A stretch of DNA of 5,916 nucleotides from Thermodesulfovibrionales bacterium (lineage in GTDB: Bacteria; Nitrospirota; Thermodesulfovibrionia; Thermodesulfovibrionales; UBA1546): assembly GCA_919901705.1 (NCBI GenBank), contig CAKKPR010000226.1:1-5916 (forward strand). Direction: 5' to 3'. Below the pieces are notes generated by a model. That model had not been told where the DNA came from. It saw only the letters and a list, made by a program, of their open reading frames with translations, and made no database searches. Below, piece by piece: positions 1-5,634 of the stretch (the first letter of the stretch is position 1; each line of letters begins with the position of its first letter). Position numbers and translations under genes: made by a program.

Positions 1-362
1 TCTATCTCTATCTCGTCTCCCTGGACTATCTTTTCAGACGCCTCTTCAGATTCAAAGATAGGAAGGCCTGTATTGAAAGAATTCCTGTAGAATATCCTTG
101 CAAAGCTTTTTGCAATAACAGCCTGAATCCCTGCTGCCTTTATTGCAATGGGCGCATGCTCCCTTGATGAGCCGCAGCCGAAATTTTTCCCTGCAACAAT
201 GATATCGCCTGCTTTTACTTTGGACGGGAAATCCCTGTCAGCATCTTCCATAATGTGTTTTGCAAGTTCTTTCGGGTCCGATGTATTCAGATAACGCGCA
301 GGGATTATAGCATCAGTATCAATATCATTTCCGAATTTCCAGTTTTTGCCTTTGATTATCAT
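1..362 (-). CDS. leuD: 3-isopropylmalate dehydratase small subunit (LeuD), 3' end beyond the window
   Basis: Small swivelling subunit of isopropylmalate isomerase, the cytoplasmic LeuC-LeuD Fe-S enzyme that converts 2-isopropylmalate to 3-isopropylmalate in leucine synthesis. 120 codons are visible; short-type LeuD proteins are about 160-170 residues, so roughly the last quarter is missing. Seen: GNDIDTDAIIPARYL at residues 11-25, the aconitase-swivel motif NFGCGSSREHAP at 60-71, and AKSFARIFYRNSFNTGLP at 84-101. The specificity loop reads YLNT (24-27); homoaconitase small subunits are known to carry YLRT there, so isopropylmalate is the likelier substrate. The ATG is fixed by an in-frame TAG three codons upstream, which is itself the stop of the preceding permease gene. 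It starts 6 nt after that gene, with only a weak GGA at about 13 nt, so expression probably depends on the permease transcript. LeuC is not in view. Confidence 0.93.
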   Translation of the reverse strand, partial: MIIKGKNWKFGNDIDTDAIIPARYLNTSDPKELAKHIMEDADRDFPSKVKAGDIIVAGKNFGCGSSREHAPIAIKAAGIQAVIAKSFARIFYRNSFNTGLPIFESEEASEKIVQGDEIEI

Positions 363-368
363 GGCTAT

Positions 369-1217
369 CTATATTTCCATATCCCATAGCCTTGGGTCAA
401 GTGCATCCCTCAACCCCTCGCCGATAAGATTGTAACTCAGGACTGTAATCAGTATTGCCAGGCCCGGATATACTGAAAGCCACCATGCAACCTCTATGTT
501 GTCTTTTCCTGCTGTCAGGATATTACCCCAGCTTGGATTAGGAGGCTGGACACCCAGCCCGAGAAAAGAAAGTCCTGATTCTGTCAGTATCGCGCCTGCA
601 ACACCGAATGTTGCCGCTACAAATACAGGCGAAAGCGCATTCGGGAGCATGTGCCTGAATATGAGCCTTAAGTCATTAGCACCGAGGGCCCTTGCTGCTG
701 TAACGAAATCTCTCTCCTTAAGAGTCAGAAACTCAGCCCTTACAAGCCTTGCAACATCCATCCACCCTGTAATGCCTATCACCATCATTATCGTGAATAT
801 GCTCGGCTCAAGGATTGCTATTACTGCGAGTATCAAAAAGAATGCAGGGAATGCGAGCATGATATCAACAAACCTCATGAGCACTGCATCTACCTTTCCG
901 CCATAGAAGCCCGCTAGAGCGCCTATAATAATGCCTATTAGTATTGCAATACCTACAGCTACAAAACCAACCTTAAGAGATACCCTGCTTCCCCATATCA
1001 TTCTTGAAAGAACATCTCTCCCAAGTTCATCGGTGCCGAGAAGATGAGCCTTGTCCGGCGGGGAAAGCACATTATGGACATCAATTGTTGTAGGGTCATA
1101 AGGTGCAATAAAAGGCGCAAGCAGAGAGATGGTTATCAGACATAAAACTGTTGCTGCCCCTATGACAGATAATCTGTTTCGTGAAAACCTCTTTGCTATA
1201 ACGCTCAGCAGTCTCAT
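369..1217 (-). CDS. dppC: ABC transporter permease, DppC/OppC family (peptide/nickel-type importer)
   Basis: Inner-membrane permease, second subunit of a dipeptide/oligopeptide/nickel-type ABC importer; 282 residues is normal for the family. Residues about 16-38 form the first membrane helix of the OppC N-terminal region, followed by the family hallmark LLGTDELGRDVLSR at 59-72. More helices lie at about 83-106, 119-137, 140-151, 199-216 and 247-265. The cytoplasmic EAA loop that docks on the ATPase is at 171-194 (FVTAARALGA then HMLPNALSP). The C-terminal NLIGEGLRDALDPRL (263-277) is typical. The ATG overlaps the stop of the upstream permease as TAATG, implying translational coupling and a DppB-DppC heterodimer. 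AAGGG lies upstream of the ATG as a modest ribosome site. The substrate cannot be told from permeases; the symbol follows the family name only. Confidence 0.93.
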   Translation of the reverse strand: MRLLSVIAKRFSRNRLSVIGAATVLCLITISLLAPFIAPYDPTTIDVHNVLSPPDKAHLLGTDELGRDVLSRMIWGSRVSLKVGFVAVGIAILIGIIIGALAGFYGGKVDAVLMRFVDIMLAFPAFFLILAVIAILEPSIFTIMMVIGITGWMDVARLVRAEFLTLKERDFVTAARALGANDLRLIFRHMLPNALSPVFVAATFGVAGAILTESGLSFLGLGVQPPNPSWGNILTAGKDNIEVAWWLSVYPGLAILITVLSYNLIGEGLRDALDPRLWDMEI

Positions 1218-2194
1218 TAAACTTTTTTCACCCTTATCCTCGGGTCAACCAGGGCGTACGATATGTCCGCGATTAGATTTCCCACTAATGTCAGAATCGC
1301 GCCTATGACAAGTATCCCCATAATTGTCGGATAATCCCGCGACATTGTTGATGAATAAAAAAGCTGCCCCATTCCCGGTATTGCAAAGATTGTCTCGAAT
1401 ATGACTCCGCCGCCGATTAGGCCGGGCACAGAAAGTCCGAGAATTGTAACTATCGGCATGAGTGCATTTCTGAGGGCATGCCTGAATACAACCTCAGATT
1501 CTTTTAATCCCTTTGCCCTTGCTGTCCTGATGTAGTCCTGCCTTATAACCTCAAGCATGCTCGAGCGGCTGTACCGGCTTAGGCCGGCGATGCCTCCGAA
1601 CGCAGAGAGCCCGACAGGAAGTATCAGGTGTTTTATCCAGTCAGCAAGCCTCTCAAATCGCCCCATCTCTGATACGTCTATGCTCTGGATGCCTGAAATA
1701 GGCAATAGGCCGAGGTTTACTCCAAAGAGAATCATGAGCAGCAGGGCAAGCCAGAATGTGGGTGTTGAAAAACCTATGAATACAAATACGGTTGAGACTT
1801 TATCGAATAATGAATACTGCCTTGTCGCTGAGAGCACCCCTACAGGAACTGCAATAATCAATATCAGCAAAAGCGAAAGGACATTTATGGTTAATGTCAC
1901 AGGAATCCTTTCCAGTATCTTATCTGTCACTTTTCTTCCGTCAACAAATGACTTTCCGAAATCAAGTTTTGCAAACCTTGTAATCCATTCAAAATACTGG
2001 ACATGCAATGGCTTATCAAGGCCATAGAGTTTTTTAAGATTCTCCCTTGCCTGCGCAGATGTCTTCAATGACATCTCTGTCTGGACTTCAACAGGCCCTC
2101 CTGGCGCCAGGTGGATGACTATGAATGTTATGACCGTGATTCCGAATATCAGGGGAATCATGAGGAGGAGTCTTTTGGATATATAAGAGAACAT
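1217..2194 (-). CDS. dppB: ABC transporter permease, DppB/OppB family (peptide/nickel-type importer)
   Basis: Inner-membrane permease and heterodimer partner of the following DppC-like protein; 325 residues from the chosen start. It opens MFSYISKRLLLMIPLIFGIT, the usual start of DppB-type permeases, with helix 1 at about 9-29. Then come HLAPGGPVE (28-36), the periplasmic LKKLYGLDKPLHVQY signature (53-67), helices at about 101-122, 134-160, 188-204, 245-265 and 290-310, the EAA loop YIRTARAKGL...HALRNALMP (221-247), and the C-terminal ALVDPRIR (314-321). The frame stays open 49 codons further upstream to a TTG at 2341, but that extension has no family character, no ribosome site, and overlaps a rightward promoter, so I place the start at 2194. 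No Shine-Dalgarno precedes this ATG; a TATAAT lies 6 nt before it. First gene of the dppB-dppC-leuD unit. Binding-protein and ATPase genes are not adjacent. Confidence 0.88.
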   Translation of the reverse strand: MFSYISKRLLLMIPLIFGITVITFIVIHLAPGGPVEVQTEMSLKTSAQARENLKKLYGLDKPLHVQYFEWITRFAKLDFGKSFVDGRKVTDKILERIPVTLTINVLSLLLILIIAVPVGVLSATRQYSLFDKVSTVFVFIGFSTPTFWLALLLMILFGVNLGLLPISGIQSIDVSEMGRFERLADWIKHLILPVGLSAFGGIAGLSRYSRSSMLEVIRQDYIRTARAKGLKESEVVFRHALRNALMPIVTILGLSVPGLIGGGVIFETIFAIPGMGQLFYSSTMSRDYPTIMGILVIGAILTLVGNLIADISYALVDPRIRVKKV

Positions 2195-2200
2195 AGAGGT

Positions 2201-2206
2201 ATTATA
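2201..2206 (-). promoter_or_regulatory. Possible -10 box (TATAAT) directly upstream of dppB
   Basis: Reading leftwards, a consensus TATAAT ends 6 nt before the dppB ATG at 2194. If used, transcription would start at or very near the A of the ATG, giving a leaderless message; that fits the absence of a Shine-Dalgarno. No convincing -35 hexamer stands 16-18 bp upstream (ACCCAC at the 17-bp position), so this rests on the -10 alone. Confidence 0.35.
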
Positions 2207-2254
2207 CAAAAATGAGAGGAGATGTGGGTTATCGCGGAATGTGTACAGATTTTC

Positions 2255-2284
2255 TTGACAACATTCCATGAATTGGATTATATT
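2255..2284 (+). promoter_or_regulatory. Sigma70-type promoter reading right, toward the small cysteine-rich gene
   Basis: A perfect TTGACA (2255-2260), an 18-bp spacer and TATATT (2279-2284, five of six matches to TATAAT). Transcription would start near 2291, giving a leader of about 180 nt before the ATG at 2475. It lies back to back with the TATAAT facing dppB, so 2195-2474 (280 bp) looks like a divergent control region. I saw no closer convincing promoter: TATAAC at 2445-2450 lacks a partner -35. Its position inside the would-be N-terminal extension of dppB argues that the extension is not coding. Confidence 0.55.
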
Positions 2285-2381
2285 ATCAAGTTTTGTGAAG
2301 TTTCCTGCAGTGCCTTTGTCAGCCTGCGCTTGCTTTACCAATCAAGGTAAAAAATAAGTTGGAAGCTTTTGCATAGTAAAG

Positions 2382-2410
2382 CCTGTTGGAGGCCTGCGGC
2401 CTTTAACAGG
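2382..2410 (+). other. 13-bp hairpin in the presumed leader of the small cysteine-rich gene
   Basis: Left arm 2382-2394 (CCTGTTGGAGGCC), loop TGC, right arm 2398-2410 (GGCCTTTAACAGG). All 13 positions pair as RNA from the + strand, including two G-U pairs (2388-2404, 2389-2403); on the minus strand these become C-A mismatches, so the fold favours rightward transcripts. No T-run follows, so it is not a typical terminator. It sits 64 nt before the start codon. It could be a leader control element, an RNA-stability stem, or a REP-like dispersed palindrome; the sequence alone does not decide. Confidence 0.5.
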
Positions 2411-2463
2411 GTAAATGTGAACGGGAAATCTTGTGCGTTTAACGTATAACTTTAAAAATTGAA

Positions 2464-2469
2464 AGGAGG
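2464..2469 (+). promoter_or_regulatory. Strong Shine-Dalgarno for the 51-residue cysteine-rich protein
   Basis: AGGAGG, within AAAGGAGGT, ends 5 nt before the ATG at 2475. It is the best ribosome site in the window and the main support for calling the short gene real. The CCTTT of the upstream hairpin arm (2400-2404) could pair with AAAGG (2462-2466), but 5 bp is too little to claim a switch. Confidence 0.8.
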
Positions 2470-2474
2470 TAGTT

Positions 2475-2630
2475 ATGGCGGAGAAAAAGTCTAAGACAGA
2501 CGTATCAGCAAGGGCTGAGTCAAAGAGCAGGGCAGCCTGCTGCAGCAACTGCGGTAAAAAGATCGAAGTTGTTCTGGCTGTTTCAGCATCAGGGAAGAAA
2601 AGAATGAGACGCGTGTGCTGCGAAGGATAA
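2475..2630 (+). CDS. Small basic cysteine-rich (zinc-ribbon-like) protein, 51 residues, unknown function
   Basis: I do not recognise a named family. The protein has a charged, lysine/serine/alanine-rich and probably flexible N-terminus (residues 1-20, many K, R, S), then CCSNCGKK (22-29), a short hydrophobic strand EVVLAV (31-36), a basic turn SGKKRMRR (39-46) and a terminal VCCEG (47-51). Cys23-x2-Cys26 plus Cys48/Cys49 could bind one zinc in a minimal two-knuckle ribbon; Cys22 is extra. No signal peptide or membrane helix, so it is likely cytoplasmic, and the net positive charge would suit nucleic-acid binding (inference). Support for coding: near-perfect Shine-Dalgarno at ideal spacing, a good upstream promoter, a hairpin just past the stop, and the regular cysteine pattern. 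It is the only + strand gene, divergent from dppB and convergent with uvrA. Confidence 0.75.
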   Translation: MAEKKSKTDVSARAESKSRAACCSNCGKKIEVVLAVSASGKKRMRRVCCEG

Positions 2631-2637
2631 TTCTTGC

Positions 2638-2677
2638 TGTCTCCTGCGGCGATGCAGATTTTTTGCCGCAGGAGACA
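2638..2677. terminator. Hairpin between convergent genes, possible bidirectional terminator
   Basis: Perfect 13-bp inverted repeat: arms 2638-2650 (TGTCTCCTGCGGC) and 2665-2677, with a 14-nt loop. It begins 8 nt after the stop of the cysteine-rich gene and 20 nt after the uvrA stop in the other direction, filling the 66-bp convergent gap. Neither side has a T-tract after the stem; the only T-run (T6, 2659-2664) is in the loop. It may end transcription inefficiently or act mainly as a 3'-end-protecting stem. Confidence 0.6.
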
Positions 2678-2696
2678 TTCAGTTAAGCTTCAGGAA

Positions 2697-5510
2697 TTAC
2701 TCCCGGTATTTCAGCGATTCTTTCAGATATCTTCCTGTATACGATTCCCTGGCCTTGATTATCTGCTCCGGCGTTCCTTCGAATGTAATCCTTCCGCCTT
2801 TATCCCCGCCCTCAGGCCCTAAATCGATAATCCAGTCAGATGCCTGAATAACATCAAGGTTATGCTCTATGACGAGAACACTATTTCCGGCATCAACGAG
2901 CCTTTGAAGAATATTAAGAAGGGCTTTCACATCACTGAAATGAAGGCCTACAGTAGGCTCATCAAGAATATACAAACAGCCGGGTTTAGAGTTTGGGGTT
3001 TTGGTTTTACTAATCCCTGCTCTCTGCTTCCTGCCCCCTGCGATTTGAGACAGTTCAGCGCATATCTTAAGCCTCTGGGCCTCGCCTCCTGAGAATGTTG
3101 TTGCAGGCTGGCCAATCCTTATATAACCGAGCCCTATATCCTTCATCAGGGAGAACTTACCCTGTATCTGCGGCACATCAGAGAAAAAATCTGCTGCCTC
3201 ATCAACTGTCATGCTCAGGACGTCATTTATATTCTTGCCATGATAAGCGACTCTCAATGCCTCGGGTTTATATCTTTTCCCGTTGCACTCCTCGCATTTT
3301 ATATAGAGGTCTTCGAAAAAGTACATCTCCATTTTCTGATAACCCTCTCCCTTGCATGCTTCGCACCTTCCTCCCGTAACATTGAACGAGAAAAACCCCG
3401 GGGTGTAGCCATAGGCCTTTGCCTCATGCTGTTCCGAGAAAATCTTTCGTATGGGATCAAATATTTTCAGATATGTCACTGCATTTGAACGCGGGCTTTT
3501 GCCTGTTGGGGTCTGGTCTATGAGCTTTACATTCCTGATATATTCCATGCCTTCTATAGTCTTGTATGGCAGCGGGAATTCAGGTCCGAGTTTGAAATGC
3601 CTTGCAAGCGCGCCATAGAGTGTCTCCACGACAAGGCTGCTTTTGCCGGAGCCTGAAACACCCGTGACTGTTGTCAGTGTCTCAACAGGTATTTTAAGGT
3701 CAACCGATTTCAGGTTATTCCCTTCAGCGCCGTAGAGGATGAGTTTCCTTTTGTTCCGGAACCCGGTGCCTGATATCCGGTCTCTCGTCTGATGCTCTAC
3801 CTTTTCCACGCCCGTTATATATTTTGCAGTTAGCGTATCAGCCTTAAGAAATTTATCTTTTGGCCCTGAGAATACTACCTCTCCTCCCTGATGCCCTCCT
3901 CCCGGGCCGAGTTCTACTATCCAGTCAGCTGAGTTGATTATATCCCTGTCATGCTCGACAACTATTATTGTATTCCCAAGTCCTGAAAGCTCTGCCATTA
4001 TTTTTGCAATCCTCTCAGTGTCTCTTGGATGAAGCCCGACAGTAGGTTCATCAAGGACATACAATGTCCCTGTAAGAAGTGAACTGAGCTGGTTCGAAAG
4101 GTTCACCCTCTGATACTCTCCTCCCGAGAGCGTCTTCCCCTGTCTGTTAAGGCCAAGGTAGTCAAGCCCCACCCTGTTGAGGAATTGAAGTTTAAGATTA
4201 ATCTGCCTGAGGAGTTCCTTTGCGAGGTTTCTTTGAAAAGAAGATATGTCGGCATCCCTGAAAAATTTTATAAGTCCTGATACCGGCAAATCGCATACCG
4301 CTGCAATATCAAGCTCGGAAATCTTGTATGACAAAGCCTCTTTCCCAAGCCTTTTCCCATTACATGACGGGCACGTCACAGGCCTTCTGTGCCTGCTGAG
4401 GAATACCCTCACATGGAGCTTATACCTTTTTGTTTCAAGTTCCCCGAAAAAATCATCTATGCCGTAAAAAGCAGGAGCGCCTTTGAAAATCTTCTCTTTC
4501 TCAGCCTGCGAAAGCTCAATGTAAGGCTTCTTTATATCTATGGCTGACTTTTTAGCTCCGGCAATCATCTGCCTTTTCCACCATTTTGCTATAGGCTTTT
4601 CCCATATAGCTATTGCGCCTTCTGCAAGGGAAAGGTGTTTATCAGGTATTATCAGGTCTTCATCATATATCAGGGTATTGCCGAAACCCTTGCACTCAGG
4701 GCATGCGCCAATGGGGTGGTTAAAAGAGAAGAGCAGTGGCGACGGCTCAGGAAGTTCAATATTGCAGTTATCGCATATATTCTCAGAAGAAAAGCTGATA
4801 GCTGACAGCTGAGAGCTTTCAGCGCCATTTATAATAATAACCTTCATCCTGCCATTGCCTGTTTTCCATGCCATCTCTATTGAATCAGAAAGCCGCGGTT
4901 CATCTTTGATAAGGAGCCTGTCGAGGACGATTTCAATCTTGTTAGCTGAGAGCTGAGAGCTGAGAGCTGAGAGTTCAACAACTTCTCCATTCACCCATGC
5001 CCTGTGAAATCCTCTTTGCTTAAGGGTCTCCACTGGTTCTTCTGAGGCAAAAATAATTATTGCCTTTTTCCCATTATACTTTTCGATAAGTTCTTCTTTT
5101 ACCTGTGAGGGGTCCCATTTTCTTATCTCATTGCCGCATTGGGGACAGAATGGAGTGGATATCTTTGAATAAAGGACCCTGAGAAGGTCATATATTTCTG
5201 TAAGCGTGCCGACGGTTGAGCGGGAACCTTTTACGGGATTTTTCTGTTCAAGGGCTATTGCAGGCCTTATGTTATGTATTGCGTCAACATCAGGTCTGTC
5301 AAGTTTTTCAAGAAAGAGCCTTGCATAGGTTGAAAGGGACTCGATAAACCTCCACTGCCCTTCTGCAAAGATTGTGTCGAAGGCAAGGGATGACTTTCCT
5401 GAACCCGAAACACCTGTTACGGCAATTACCTTGTCATGCGGAAGCCGGAGAGTGATATTTTTGAGGTTATTCTGCCTTGCCCCTTCAATTATAAGCTCTC
5501 TCTCAGACAT
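2697..5510 (-). CDS. uvrA: Excinuclease ABC subunit A (UvrA), with short-repeat insertions
   Basis: Damage-recognition ATPase of nucleotide excision repair; its dimer loads UvrB on lesions in the cytoplasm. 937 residues, near the usual 940. Order: Walker A GVSGSGKSS (33-41), Q-loop LEQK (87-90), CPQC (122-125), UvrB-binding region about 130-245, zinc module 1 (C246, C249, C270, C273), CPSC (380-383), signature LSGGEYQRVNL (461-471), Walker B LYVLDEPTVGLH (483-494), second Walker A GVSGSGKSS (617-625), IDQTPTGKSPRSN (664-676), zinc module 2 (C716, C719, C739, C742), FSGGEAQR (806-813), LYILDEPTVGLH (846-857). The UvrB-binding region argues for canonical UvrA, not UvrA2. The first signature differs from the common LSGGEAQR. 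Oddities: heptad-repeat peptides at 180-189 and 230-240, and about 17 extra residues at 824-843 between FSGGEAQR and Walker B. An in-frame stop four codons upstream fixes the ATG; no good Shine-Dalgarno. Probably monocistronic. All motifs are intact, so likely functional. Confidence 0.97.
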   Translation of the reverse strand: MSERELIIEGARQNNLKNITLRLPHDKVIAVTGVSGSGKSSLAFDTIFAEGQWRFIESLSTYARLFLEKLDRPDVDAIHNIRPAIALEQKNPVKGSRSTVGTLTEIYDLLRVLYSKISTPFCPQCGNEIRKWDPSQVKEELIEKYNGKKAIIIFASEEPVETLKQRGFHRAWVNGEVVELSALSSQLSANKIEIVLDRLLIKDEPRLSDSIEMAWKTGNGRMKVIIINGAESSQLSAISFSSENICDNCNIELPEPSPLLFSFNHPIGACPECKGFGNTLIYDEDLIIPDKHLSLAEGAIAIWEKPIAKWWKRQMIAGAKKSAIDIKKPYIELSQAEKEKIFKGAPAFYGIDDFFGELETKRYKLHVRVFLSRHRRPVTCPSCNGKRLGKEALSYKISELDIAAVCDLPVSGLIKFFRDADISSFQRNLAKELLRQINLKLQFLNRVGLDYLGLNRQGKTLSGGEYQRVNLSNQLSSLLTGTLYVLDEPTVGLHPRDTERIAKIMAELSGLGNTIIVVEHDRDIINSADWIVELGPGGGHQGGEVVFSGPKDKFLKADTLTAKYITGVEKVEHQTRDRISGTGFRNKRKLILYGAEGNNLKSVDLKIPVETLTTVTGVSGSGKSSLVVETLYGALARHFKLGPEFPLPYKTIEGMEYIRNVKLIDQTPTGKSPRSNAVTYLKIFDPIRKIFSEQHEAKAYGYTPGFFSFNVTGGRCEACKGEGYQKMEMYFFEDLYIKCEECNGKRYKPEALRVAYHGKNINDVLSMTVDEAADFFSDVPQIQGKFSLMKDIGLGYIRIGQPATTFSGGEAQRLKICAELSQIAGGRKQRAGISKTKTPNSKPGCLYILDEPTVGLHFSDVKALLNILQRLVDAGNSVLVIEHNLDVIQASDWIIDLGPEGGDKGGRITFEGTPEQIIKARESYTGRYLKESLKYRE
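2982..3041. repeat. 60-bp block of degenerate heptanucleotide repeats inserted in uvrA
   Basis: On the + strand, 2982-3009 reads as four heptads GGGTTTA, GAGTTTG, GGGTTTT, GGTTTTA. A 7-nt CTAATCC follows (3010-3016), then CTGCTCT, CTGCTTC, CTGCCCC and CTGC (3017-3041). The block is 60 nt, in frame, and encodes UvrA residues 824-843, exactly where the protein has about 17 residues more than usual between its second signature motif and Walker B. The peptide is rich in G, K, R, P, S and T, fitting a flexible surface loop. Confidence 0.65.
4793..4823. repeat. Degenerate heptanucleotide array (AGCTGAN) in uvrA
   Basis: Units AGCTGAT (4793), AGCTGAC (4800), AGCTGAG (4807), AGCTTTC (4814), then AGC (4821-4823). 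The first three differ only at the last base. It encodes about residues 230-240 of UvrA, just before the first zinc cysteine (C246), and yields the hexapeptide SSQLSA, identical to that from the perfect array 120 bp away. Confidence 0.75.
4944..4973. repeat. Perfect heptanucleotide tandem repeat (AGCTGAG x 4.3) in uvrA
   Basis: Four exact AGCTGAG units (4944-4971) plus AG. Read on the minus strand it encodes LSALSSQLSA, UvrA residues 180-189, in the UvrB-binding region. The 7-bp unit is not a multiple of 3, so changing the copy number by one shifts the frame. Gain of one unit reaches a TGA at 4935-4933; loss of one reaches a TAG at 4879-4877. Confidence 0.9.
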
Positions 5511-5516
5511 CCTGAT

Positions 5517-5522
5517 ATTTTA
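5517..5522 (-). promoter_or_regulatory. Possible -10 box (TAAAAT) directly upstream of uvrA
   Basis: Reading leftwards, TAAAAT ends 6 nt before the uvrA ATG at 5510, the same spacing as the TATAAT before dppB. No convincing -35 sits 16-18 bp upstream (TCTGTC at the 17-bp position). The uvrA promoter must lie in 5511-5592, between its ATG and the neighbour's terminator, unless there is read-through. I saw no clear LexA-type operator of the E. coli (CTG-N10-CAG) or Gram-positive (GAAC-N4-GTTC) form. Confidence 0.25.
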
Positions 5523-5592
5523 ACATAAGGGAGCAACAGGACAGATGAGCAGGAATACATCATCTGAAGGACAAATAAAGCGGTTCCGGAGA

Positions 5593-5620
5593 TAAAAGGG
5601 GGAATGGTTTCCCCCTTTTA
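5593..5620 (-). terminator. Intrinsic terminator of the NrfJ-type gene
   Basis: Perfect 12-bp stem, arms 5593-5604 and 5609-5620, with a 4-nt loop. Five G-C pairs are flanked by A-T pairs. Reading leftwards it ends CCCCCTTTTA then TCTCC, 14 nt after the stop of the upstream gene, as expected for Rho-independent termination. The A-tract/T-tract symmetry could also stop rightward transcription, but no + strand gene lies nearby. It separates this gene from uvrA. Confidence 0.85.
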
Positions 5621-5634
5621 AAGGTTTACTTTTG

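Noticed and set aside
496..906. Open frame on the + strand opposite the dppC-like gene
   Set aside because: Its peptide has no recognisable family character, while the opposite strand encodes a full-length permease with all family motifs.
1557..2027. Open frame on the + strand opposite the dppB-like gene
   Set aside because: Antisense shadow of a well-supported permease, with low-complexity composition and no clear ribosome site.
2445..2450. TATAAC as the promoter of the cysteine-rich gene
   Set aside because: No -35-like hexamer at 16-18 bp (CGGGAA at the 17-bp position); the TTGACA/TATATT pair upstream is much stronger.
2342..2548. Minus-strand open frame of 68 codons just upstream of the dppB frame
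   Set aside because: It overlaps the cysteine-rich gene antisense, crosses the leader hairpin and has no ribosome site or family signal.
2634..2822. + strand open frame starting in the hairpin and entering the uvrA 3' end
   Set aside because: Runs through a perfect inverted repeat and then antisense to conserved UvrA C-terminal sequence. The other + frames inside 2862-4812 fail for the same reason.
2982..3008. G-quadruplex or telomere-like element in the GGGTTTN heptads
   Set aside because: Only two runs of three or more G plus one GG are present; four G-runs are needed, so the 7-bp periodicity is the better description.
4793..4973. CRISPR-like repeats
   Set aside because: The repeats are 7-bp tandem units with no spacers and lie within an intact coding sequence.
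5511..5592. SOS (LexA) operator upstream of uvrA
   Set aside because: No CTG-N10-CAG or GAAC-N4-GTTC palindrome could be found by eye; lineage-specific LexA boxes of unknown form cannot be excluded.
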